11,981 nt of DNA from Bacteroidetes bacterium UBA6063. Lineage in GTDB: Bacteria; Bacteroidota; Bacteroidia; NS11-12g; UBA9320. Under the pieces are notes generated by a model. The model saw only the letters and a program-made list of their open reading frames with translations. It was not told the origin of the DNA and did no database searches. The position numbers were made by a program, and so were the translations under genes. The DNA lies in contig DIYD01000084.1 of the NCBI GenBank assembly GCA_002428905.1, positions 1-11,981 of the forward strand, given 5' to 3'. Positions 1 through 5,423 of the stretch are shown here, piece by piece (positions within the stretch are counted from its first letter, which is position 1; every line of letters starts with the position of its first letter).

Positions 1-291
1 TATACTGTGATGATACGACCAATCCGTACTATCGGTTCGGTAAAAGACATCCAACGTAAAACGCTGGTTACCCGATTCTGTCTTGAATTCATCCACAATA
101 ACCTCTTTTCGATAAAACGAATAGTGTTCAACCGAATTATCGAATTCAATAAATGCCGTTGAATCTATACCATATACCCAGGTATTGCCCACATTCAATG
201 GGTAAAAATCCGAACCAAACGTCGTTGGTTCTTCCATATCTTCACAGCCAATTGCCAGGAAGAAACACAATATGAATAAACTATTTCTCAA
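1..291 (-). CDS. Putative lipoprotein, partial (3' end beyond left edge), paralogue of the upstream gene
   Basis: This is an open frame of 97 codons without a stop, read leftward from a TTG at 289-291 to the window edge. It begins MRNSLFILCFFLAIGCEDME, a hydrophobic signal peptide ending in a lipobox-like A-I-G-C with Cys15, so lipidation and export are inferred. After the Cys come GSDFYPLNVGNTWVYGID and then alternating polar and aromatic residues suggesting beta strands. The first block closely matches YVPLDSGSTWYYRLD in the neighbouring lipoprotein, so the two are probably tandem duplicates. The start overlaps the end of that gene by 11 nt, which suggests translational coupling. No ATG lies near the signal peptide; the first in-frame ATG (codon 19) would delete it, so TTG is preferred. 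Function is unknown. Confidence 0.72.
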   Translation of the reverse strand, partial: MRNSLFILCFFLAIGCEDMEEPTTFGSDFYPLNVGNTWVYGIDSTAFIEFDNSVEHYSFYRKEVIVDEFKTESGNQRFTLDVFYRTDSTDWSYHHSI

Positions 292-985
292 ATCGAAGTA
301 GTGTATAGGTATAATCGTAGCCCTTAGGCACCTCCTCTGGATCACCAATCGTCTTTTTAGTCCAATTGATCTGATGCGAATATACCAATCCTTTATGCTT
401 GGCATATTTCTCCATTCCGTAATTCCGAAGCGTTCTAAAGTCATCGTCACGTTGAAGCACATGTACTGTACTATCGTACGTCACATTATTAATCGTTTCA
501 TTGGTAGTAAGCTCCACCATCTCAAATTCTTCTTCCGATCGTTGATTAAAAGCATTCCCGTCCCAGAATTTGTATAACACCGGAGGGAACATGAAATGAA
601 TGGTCTTCACATTAGTATCGACAACCTCTGCCCTATGATCCACCAGACGTCTCTCAAAGAAACGGTTGAAGGTATACGGCCCCTCTAACTGTTCGGAACG
701 CGAACTTGAAATGGTTGCCGTCACAGTTCCGTTGTCATCTTCCTCAAGCCCAACAATTTCCTGTTTAATGTAATACACAAATGTGTCGATACCCGGTTGA
801 GTGAAGGGATCAAAGTTGATGGAGTCTAAGCGATAGTACCAGGTAGAACCAGAATCCAATGGCACGTAGTCAAAACCTTTGTCTCGGTTCGACGGTTCAA
901 GCTCATTCTTTCTACACCCATAGTGCGTAGTGGTTAGTACACCAACCATCAGAATAAACCATGCCGTATAGATGTTTTTAATCAT
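281..985 (-). CDS. Hypothetical lipoprotein, 234 aa
   Basis: The protein starts MIKNIYTAWFILMVGVLTTT, an N-terminal basic residue followed by a hydrophobic segment, and then H-Y-G-C with Cys24 as the likely lipidated residue. The box is not a perfect lipobox, but the pattern is common in Bacteroidota lipoproteins. Residues about 38-54 contain the D-Y-V-P-L-D-S-G-S-T-W-Y-Y block that is shared with the next gene downstream. The rest is rich in aromatic, charged and Thr residues with no catalytic motif I recognise and no further membrane segment. It is probably a small beta-rich envelope protein. It is the first gene of a two-gene minus-strand unit and diverges from folD across a 114-bp gap. 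I cannot assign a function. Confidence 0.8.
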   Translation of the reverse strand: MIKNIYTAWFILMVGVLTTTHYGCRKNELEPSNRDKGFDYVPLDSGSTWYYRLDSINFDPFTQPGIDTFVYYIKQEIVGLEEDDNGTVTATISSSRSEQLEGPYTFNRFFERRLVDHRAEVVDTNVKTIHFMFPPVLYKFWDGNAFNQRSEEEFEMVELTTNETINNVTYDSTVHVLQRDDDFRTLRNYGMEKYAKHKGLVYSHQINWTKKTIGDPEEVPKGYDYTYTLLRFEK

Positions 986-1068
986 TCTAAAATAGTAGAG
1001 TTTCTTGTCTCCATTGCAAAGAAGCGGATTAATTCAGTAAACCGTTAAGTTAGTTTTACTGATATGCC

Positions 1069-1076
1069 TACTTTTG
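1069..1076 (+). promoter_or_regulatory. Candidate folD promoter, -7 element
   Basis: TACTTTTG fits the Bacteroidota -7 consensus TAnnTTTG exactly and lies 23 nt before the folD ATG. The expected upstream TTG/TTTG element is degenerate (GTTAAG around 1045-1050). This would give a short leader of roughly 15-20 nt. No equally good box was seen for the divergent lipoprotein pair. Confidence 0.45.
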
Positions 1077-1099
1077 CCGACAAAATACGCTTTTGAACT

Positions 1100-1975
1100 A
1101 TGTTATTGAAAGGTAAAGAAACTGCAGATCAAATAAAAATCGAAATCGCCAAAGAAGTTGAAGGTATTGTAAACAAAGGTCAGAGAGCCCCACACCTGGT
1201 AGCCATATTGGTTGGTGAAGACGGAGCAAGTAAGACCTATGTAAAAAACAAAGAACTTGCCTGCCAGAAGGTAGGTTTCAGCTCAACGCTGATACGATTA
1301 CCTGAATCCACAACGGAAGAAGAACTTCTATCGAAGATCGACGAGATCAACAACAACGATGAGATTGATGGTCTAATTGTTCAGCTGCCATTACCGAAGC
1401 ATATTTCAGAAAACAACGTAACCCAGGCTATTGACCCGGCTAAAGACGTTGATGGTTTTCACGATGTAAACATTGGCAAACTCACCAAAGGCCAGGATAC
1501 ATTCATCAGCGCTACACCATACGGTATCATTCAATTGCTCGACCGCTATAACATCGAGACCAAAGGAAAACACTGTGTAGTAATCGGAAGAAGTAATATC
1601 GTTGGTCGCCCAATGAGTATTCTGATGTCGAGAAGCGGTAATCCGGGTAACTGCACGGTAACTATTTGCCATAGACATACGCAAAACCTGGAAACCATTA
1701 CAAAGATGGCCGACATATTAATTGTAGCCGTGGGTATTCCCGAATTCGTTACAGGTGATATGATTAAGGAAGGTGCTACTGTAATTGATGTGGGAATCAC
1801 ACGTGTGGATGCTGACAACAAACGGGGTTATGTATTGAAAGGTGACGTAGAGTTTGAATCTGCCGAAGCTGTTTCTGGATACATCACTCCTGTTCCTGGT
1901 GGTGTAGGGCCAATGACCATCATTGGTTTAATGCAAAACACCTTGAAATCGCACCAAAACAAGTTTAATGGCTAG
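1100..1975 (+). CDS. folD: Bifunctional 5,10-methylenetetrahydrofolate dehydrogenase / methenyltetrahydrofolate cyclohydrolase FolD
   Basis: FolD oxidises 5,10-methylene-THF with NAD(P)+ and hydrolyses the resulting methenyl-THF to 10-formyl-THF in the cytoplasm. This supplies one-carbon units for purines and initiator fMet-tRNA. The 291-aa length is normal for the family. Visible signatures are Y47-x3-K51 (the catalytic Lys), DGLIVQLPLPKH at 90-101 with Q95, PAKDVDGFH at 113-121 with D118, the dinucleotide-binding loop GRSNIVGRP at 163-171, and PVPGGVGPMT from 264. The usual C-T-P-x-G segment reads A-T-P-Y-G at 138-142. The ATG at 1100 is the natural start and there is no Shine-Dalgarno. The gene end overlaps queE by 8 nt, so the two are probably cotranscribed. 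Confidence 0.97.
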   Translation: MLLKGKETADQIKIEIAKEVEGIVNKGQRAPHLVAILVGEDGASKTYVKNKELACQKVGFSSTLIRLPESTTEEELLSKIDEINNNDEIDGLIVQLPLPKHISENNVTQAIDPAKDVDGFHDVNIGKLTKGQDTFISATPYGIIQLLDRYNIETKGKHCVVIGRSNIVGRPMSILMSRSGNPGNCTVTICHRHTQNLETITKMADILIVAVGIPEFVTGDMIKEGATVIDVGITRVDADNKRGYVLKGDVEFESAEAVSGYITPVPGGVGPMTIIGLMQNTLKSHQNKFNG

Positions 1976-2573
1976 TATGAAACTGCCCGTAATGGAGCAG
2001 TTCTACACCATACAGGGTGAAGGTAAATTCACTGGTCATGCTGCTTATTTCATCCGACTTGCAGGTTGTGATGTTGGCTGTGTATGGTGCGATGTAAAAG
2101 ACAGTTGGGAAGCCGAAGGCTATCCCAGGTATAGTGCGGAAGAACTCGCACAACTGGCTTCTAAAACACCTGCAGACATTGTGGTTATTACAGGCGGGGA
2201 ACCCGCGATGTACGATCTAACGGAACTCTGTAACGCCCTGCACAATGTTGGAAAACGAAGTCACATCGAAACATCAGGCGCACACCCGATTCGTGGAAAT
2301 TTTGATTGGGTAACCTTTTCACCAAAAAAGTTCAAAGCTCCTCTGGAAGAATCTGCGTTGCTTGCCGATGAGCTCAAAGTTGTTGTGTTTAACAAATCGG
2401 ATTTTGACTGGGCCACAAAACACGCAGAGATGGTCCCGAATCAGTGCCTCTTATATTTGCAGCCCGAGTGGAGTAAGCGCGAAGCCATGCAGCCTTTGAT
2501 GGTTGAATTTGTGAAACAAAACACCCAGTGGCATATTGGTTTACAAACCCACAAATACTTGGGTGTAGATTAG
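1968..2573 (+). CDS. queE: 7-carboxy-7-deazaguanine synthase QueE (radical SAM)
   Basis: QueE rearranges 6-carboxy-5,6,7,8-tetrahydropterin to 7-carboxy-7-deazaguanine, the step that makes the 7-deazapurine ring of queuosine. It uses a [4Fe-4S] cluster, SAM and Mg2+. The protein shows EQFYTIQGEG at 10-19, where substrate and SAM contacts lie in the family, then the cluster motif C34-x3-C38-x2-C41 inside GCDVGCVWCD, and the SAM-binding T-G-G-E-P at 75-79. It ends LQTHKYLG, typical of the family. At 201 aa the length is normal. The start could be the ATG at 1968, inside folD, or the ATG at 1977 just after the folD stop, which gives the family-like MKLPVMEQFYT. I cannot decide between them, but coupling to folD is likely either way. 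No other queuosine gene is in view. Confidence 0.95.
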   Translation: MASMKLPVMEQFYTIQGEGKFTGHAAYFIRLAGCDVGCVWCDVKDSWEAEGYPRYSAEELAQLASKTPADIVVITGGEPAMYDLTELCNALHNVGKRSHIETSGAHPIRGNFDWVTFSPKKFKAPLEESALLADELKVVVFNKSDFDWATKHAEMVPNQCLLYLQPEWSKREAMQPLMVEFVKQNTQWHIGLQTHKYLGVD

Positions 2574-2629
2574 CTTCTGCATCTGAAAACTTATTGCTAA
2601 CATTGCACTCCAAATTTTAACGCACATTT

Positions 2630-3724
2630 ATGGCTTTACAAGCAGGTATTGTAGGACTTCCGAACGTTGGAAAATCAACGCTTTTCAATTGTTTAAGTAA
2701 CGCACAGGCTCAAAGTGCGAACTTTCCGTTTTGCACCATCGAACCAAACGTAGGTACCATCACCGTTCCGGATGAACGTTTATGGAAACTTGAGGAGTTG
2801 GTTAAACCTGAAAAAGTATTGCCCACTACCATCGAGATTGTTGACATTGCCGGATTGGTTAAAGGAGCTAGCAAAGGTGAAGGATTGGGGAACCAGTTCT
2901 TAGGCAACATACGTAATACGAATGCCATCATTCACGTCGTACGCTGTTTCGACGACCCAAATGTGGTTCACGTAGATGGAAGTGTAGATCCGGTTCGAGA
3001 TAAAGAAATCATCGATACGGAGCTGCAGTTAAAAGATCTTGAATCGCTTGAAAAGAGTTTGGAGAAAGCCAAAAAAGCGGCTAAATCCATGGACAAACTT
3101 GCAATGAAACAGGTTGAAGTGATCGGCAAAGCAATTGACCATCTGGAGTCTGGCAAATCCATCCGAAATCTGGAACTTGAAAGTGATGAGCAAGAGATCG
3201 TGGATGGCATGCAGTTGATTACCGCCAAGCCCGTGATGTACGTGTGTAACGTAGACGAAGCATCTGTGGTAACCGGTAACGCGCACACAAAGCGATTTGC
3301 AGATTCAGTGGCCGATGAACATGCAGAAATTCTGTTGATCAGTGCTGCCATTGAGGCCGACATAGCGACAATGGACCGAGACGACCAATTGATGTTTCTG
3401 GAAGAAATGGGACTTCAGGTAAGTGGTGTCGGTCGATTGATTACATCAGCATACCAACTTCTAAACTACATTACCTACTTCACTGCGGGTCCGAAAGAAG
3501 TTCGCGCCTGGACCATTACAGATGGGTTCAAAGCGCCGCAAGCAGCGGGTGTCATTCACACCGATTTTGAAAAGGGCTTCATACGTGCAGAGGTTATGCA
3601 TTTCGATGACTTCGTAGAACATGGTTCGGAAGCCGCCTGTCGTGAAGTTGGAAAGCTTCGTATCGAAGGGAAGGAATACCTCGTTAAGGATGGTGATATT
3701 ATGCACTTTAGATTTAATGTTTAA
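2630..3724 (+). CDS. ychF: Redox-regulated/ribosome-binding ATPase YchF (OLA1 family)
   Basis: YchF is a conserved TRAFAC-class P-loop protein of the Obg branch that binds ribosomes and prefers ATP to GTP. The 364 aa match the E. coli length of 363. The P-loop is GLPNVGKST at 9-17. The G3 box is D72-I-A-G75, followed by LVKGASKGEGLGNQFL. His114 aligns with the catalytic His that replaces the usual Gln in this family. The G4 position reads N207-V-D-E210, the N-x-x-E form that explains ATP preference. A coiled-coil A-domain spans about 130-200, and the C-terminal TGS domain runs from about residue 278 to the FRFNV end. A weak TAACATTG box at 2598-2605 could start transcription in the 56-nt gap after queE. 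The stop codon lies inside a strong inverted repeat described separately. Confidence 0.97.
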   Translation: MALQAGIVGLPNVGKSTLFNCLSNAQAQSANFPFCTIEPNVGTITVPDERLWKLEELVKPEKVLPTTIEIVDIAGLVKGASKGEGLGNQFLGNIRNTNAIIHVVRCFDDPNVVHVDGSVDPVRDKEIIDTELQLKDLESLEKSLEKAKKAAKSMDKLAMKQVEVIGKAIDHLESGKSIRNLELESDEQEIVDGMQLITAKPVMYVCNVDEASVVTGNAHTKRFADSVADEHAEILLISAAIEADIATMDRDDQLMFLEEMGLQVSGVGRLITSAYQLLNYITYFTAGPKEVRAWTITDGFKAPQAAGVIHTDFEKGFIRAEVMHFDDFVEHGSEAACREVGKLRIEGKEYLVKDGDIMHFRFNV

Positions 3725-3741
3725 CTGGGTTAAACATTAAA
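3713..3741. repeat. Perfect 13-bp inverted repeat spanning the ychF stop codon
   Basis: The arm TTTAATGTTTAAC (3713-3725) is the exact reverse complement of GTTAAACATTAAA (3729-3741), with a TGG loop. The left arm contains the last codons of ychF and its TAA. The stem is AT-rich, with only two G-C pairs, and no T-tract follows, so it is not a textbook terminator. It could block 3' exonucleases or act as a bidirectional transcript end. Confidence 0.75.
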
Positions 3742-3744
3742 CAA

Positions 3745-3784
3745 TGTGTAAATGTGTAAATATGTAAATATGGAAATGTGTAAA
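3745..3784. repeat. Five tandem 8-bp repeats, consensus TRTGKAAA
   Basis: Consecutive units are TGTGTAAA, TGTGTAAA, TATGTAAA, TATGGAAA and TGTGTAAA. They lie in the convergent spacer between ychF and ferritin. AATGTGTAAAT-like intergenic repeats occur in several Bacteroidota genomes (general knowledge), so this may be a member of a dispersed family or a simple slippage product. Confidence 0.7.
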
Positions 3785-3823
3785 TCAATTGATCTATTAA
3801 ACAATGAATCAATTGGCACATTT
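3774..3823. repeat. Imperfect stem-loop with arms AAATGTG/CACATTT and CAATTGAT/ATCAATTG
   Basis: The outer arms AAATGTG (3774-3780) and CACATTT (3817-3823) enclose the inner arms CAATTGAT (3786-3793) and ATCAATTG (3808-3815). The 14-nt loop contains ATTAAACAATG (3796-3806), which also occurs at 3736-3746, exactly 60 bp upstream. This could serve as a transcript end for ychF or be part of an intergenic repeat element. A separate 10-bp palindrome, CTTCGCGAAG, lies at 3834-3843. Confidence 0.5.
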
Positions 3824-3964
3824 GTAACGTGCACTTCGCGAAGAGTTCCTGTGGTAGCATATCATGTGAGTACACGAATGATCACTCCATAAAACCATAA
3901 ACCACTCATGGTTGCTAAACTGCCAACGTAGGTAGAAATCTTGAGCATTCTACCGTCAACACCT

Positions 3965-3992
3965 AAAAAAAATCTTGGAATCTACAGTCTCC
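3965..3992 (-). terminator. Weak candidate terminator of the ferritin gene
   Basis: Read on the minus strand, the ferritin stop is followed at once by a short hairpin (GGAG, 8-nt loop, TTCC, with one G-U pair). After a 4-nt gap comes a run of eight T (3965-3972). The stem is short, so only the T-tract is convincing. Confidence 0.3.
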
Positions 3993-4502
3993 TTATACCG
4001 CATCATTGGCGGTACCGGCAAGACTTTCGAGGTCTCGATCAAAGAGATATAAACCACCTTTGTCCGTACCAATCATTTTGAGCTTGTCGTTAATGGTTCG
4101 TGCAAGGGCTTCTTCCTCAATTTGTTCTGAAACGTACCATTGCATGAAGTTGTGCGTGGTGTAGTCTTTTTCATTAAGACATACATCAACCACATTGTTA
4201 ATGCTCTGTGTAACCATCACTTCGTGGTCTAACAATTCCTCAAACACGTAATTGATCGACTGGAATTCAACCGGAGGAGCTTCCAATTGCGGGATGATAG
4301 CCGTTCCACCTCGTTCGTTTAAGAACTTAACCAACTTGAGCATGTGCATGCGTTCTTCGTCGCTATGCGTGTATAAAAAGGTTGAAATTCCATTAAAACC
4401 TTGCGTTTCTGCCCAGGAAGCCATGGCCAGATAGAATTGTGAACTCTGTGCTTCCAGTTTAATCTGATCGTTTAGTGCCTGCTCTACTTTCTTGGATATC
4501 AT
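3993..4502 (-). CDS. ftnA: Non-haem ferritin (FtnA type)
   Basis: This is a cytoplasmic iron-storage protein that oxidises Fe(II) at a ferroxidase centre and stores it as a mineral in a 24-subunit shell. The 169 aa are close to the usual 160-175 and form the expected four-helix bundle plus a short fifth helix. Positions match E. coli FtnA without an offset: E17, E50 and H53 (in SDEERMHML), E94, E126, Q127 and E130 (in YVSEQIEEE). W122 and Y24 are also conserved. These residues mark a true ferritin; the Met haem ligand and length of bacterioferritin are not matched. It starts at the ATG at 4502, 20 nt after a good Bacteroidota promoter. The gene diverges from the RDD protein and converges on ychF. 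I see no clear Fur box. Confidence 0.95.
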   Translation of the reverse strand: MISKKVEQALNDQIKLEAQSSQFYLAMASWAETQGFNGISTFLYTHSDEERMHMLKLVKFLNERGGTAIIPQLEAPPVEFQSINYVFEELLDHEVMVTQSINNVVDVCLNEKDYTTHNFMQWYVSEQIEEEALARTINDKLKMIGTDKGGLYLFDRDLESLAGTANDAV

Positions 4503-4521
4503 ATCGCGTAAATCGTTCAGT

Positions 4522-4554
4522 CAAAGGTACGTTAACTGATTTATTCATACCAAA
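4522..4554 (-). promoter_or_regulatory. Candidate ferritin promoter
   Basis: On the minus strand TTTG (4554-4551) is followed after 21 nt by TACCTTTG (4529-4522), an exact match to the Bacteroidota -7 consensus TAnnTTTG. It lies just upstream of the ferritin ATG and implies a very short leader. This is the best promoter in the window. Confidence 0.55.
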
Positions 4555-4566
4555 CAATGTATTTGA

Positions 4567-4596
4567 TTTGGAATAAATCTTTCTAAACCTATATTG
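4567..4596 (+). promoter_or_regulatory. Candidate promoter of the RDD-family gene
   Basis: TTTG (4567-4570), a 19-nt spacer and TATATTG (4590-4596, one base short of TAnnTTTG) lie ahead of the ATG at 4616. The site is back to back with the ferritin promoter, with their upstream boxes 12 nt apart. Confidence 0.35.
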
Positions 4597-4615
4597 CGTT
4601 TACAATTAATCGCCA

Positions 4616-5239
4616 ATGACTCAAGAAGAAAGATTAAATACCTGCAAACTGTGTGTAAATCGAAAATTTGACCGAACCAAAGGACTGGTGTGTGGGTTGA
4701 CCATGGAGGTGCCATCGTTTGTTGATTCCTGTCCGGATTATGAGGAGAATCCTAAAGCCGTTGCCATAGAGGTAGGACGTCAAAACTTCCGGGGTGGTAG
4801 TTCGCGATCGTATTCCACTCGATTGGAACCCGCTTCTGCTGGCAAGCGTTTTGGCAATTTCTTCATCGATCGGGTTTTGATTAATGTGATTCTATTTGGT
4901 TTGATTTCGTTTATGGTAGATGCTGATCTGTTTGAATCCGGAATAGGCCTGATCTTCTTTTTGGTGGCCCTTTACCTCGGTTATTACTGTTTCTTCGAAA
5001 TCATCATGGGACAAACCCCAGGAAAAATGATTACCGGTACCATTGTGGTAAAAGAAGATGGCAGTGCTCCAGACGGTTCGAGTATATTCATACGATCTAT
5101 TTCCAGATTAATCCCATTTGAGCCTTTCTCATTTCTAGGGGATGGCGTGGGTTGGCACGATACACTTTCGAAAACGCGTGTAGTTGATAAATCGAGCGTG
5201 AAGCGTAAAGAAGAGGAAGACGTGCTTGACCAGTTTTAG
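4616..5239 (+). CDS. RDD-family membrane protein with N-terminal Cys4 cluster
   Basis: Residues 1-45 hold four cysteines, C10-x2-C13-x12-C26-x12-C39, in the context CKLCVNRKFD and SCPDYEEN, which looks like a small zinc or iron-sulphur binding module. A polar linker of about 30 residues follows. The RDD domain begins near residue 76 with GKRFGNFFIDR, including the conserved R78 and D85. There are two membrane segments, about 86-101 and 109-130, then GQTPGKMITG and a C-terminal SRLIPFEPFSFLG...WHDTLSKT block with the later conserved Asp. A charged tail closes the protein. RDD proteins are poorly understood; some affect ion or solute transport, but no substrate can be assigned here. The gene diverges from ferritin across 113 bp, which may or may not indicate a metal link. 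Confidence 0.85.
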   Translation: MTQEERLNTCKLCVNRKFDRTKGLVCGLTMEVPSFVDSCPDYEENPKAVAIEVGRQNFRGGSSRSYSTRLEPASAGKRFGNFFIDRVLINVILFGLISFMVDADLFESGIGLIFFLVALYLGYYCFFEIIMGQTPGKMITGTIVVKEDGSAPDGSSIFIRSISRLIPFEPFSFLGDGVGWHDTLSKTRVVDKSSVKRKEEEDVLDQF

Positions 5240-5271
5240 CTCGTATTCGATCACTTGCCCGAAACCTGGTA

Positions 5272-5301
5272 TTGTTTTCCTGTAAATCGCCGTTAAAATT
5301 G
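5272..5301 (+). promoter_or_regulatory. Candidate parE promoter
   Basis: TTG (5272-5274), a 19-nt spacer and TAAAATTG (5294-5301) fit TTG-N19-TAnnTTTG with one mismatch. A bulged inverted repeat (GTAAATCGC at 5282-5290 with GCGGTTTTAC at 5301-5310) overlaps the -7 box. This would leave a leader of about 110 nt before parE. Confidence 0.35.
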
Positions 5302-5323
5302 CGGTTTTACCCAGAGTTACGCA

Positions 5324-5341
5324 CAACTTGTTTATAAGTTG
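5324..5341. repeat. Inverted repeat CAACTT-N6-AAGTTG in the parE leader, flanked by DnaA-box-like words
   Basis: The 6-bp arms lie at 5324-5329 and 5336-5341. TTACGCACA (5317-5325) and TTATCAACA (5347-5355) each differ from the DnaA box TTATCCACA or TTATNCACA at one position. The arrangement may be a protein-binding site or chance. Confidence 0.3.
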
Positions 5342-5411
5342 AACCCTTATCAACACTGGATTAAAGCCTCATATTTCTATTTTCGGAAGTTGATTTTTAC
5401 GTATCTAAAAC

Positions 5412-5423
5412 GGAGGTATTTTG
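5412..5423 (+). promoter_or_regulatory. Strong Shine-Dalgarno and TTG start of parE
   Basis: GGAGG (5412-5416) stands 4 nt before TTG (5421-5423). An in-frame TAA at 5406-5408 rules out a longer protein, and the next in-frame ATG (Met27) would remove conserved N-terminal residues. The site therefore decides the start. It is unusual in a window where the other genes have little or no Shine-Dalgarno. Confidence 0.75.

Noticed and set aside
986..1060. Promoter for the minus-strand lipoprotein pair
   Set aside because: No box fits TAnnTTTG on the minus strand; the nearest (CTTCTTTG) misses the key TA.
2968..3363. 131-codon minus-strand frame within ychF
   Set aside because: Ser/Leu-rich antisense shadow of the YchF coding sequence, with no promoter or family features.
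3745..3784. CRISPR-like array
   Set aside because: The repeats are 8 bp and directly contiguous, with no spacers and no cas genes nearby.
3993..4502. Bacterioferritin
   Set aside because: The ferroxidase residues align position by position with FtnA (E17, E50, H53, E94, Q127, E130), not with the haem-binding bacterioferritin pattern.
5229..5280. Terminator after the RDD gene (ACCAG ... CTGGT followed by T-rich sequence)
   Set aside because: Only a 5-bp stem with a loop of about 32 nt; too weak to call.
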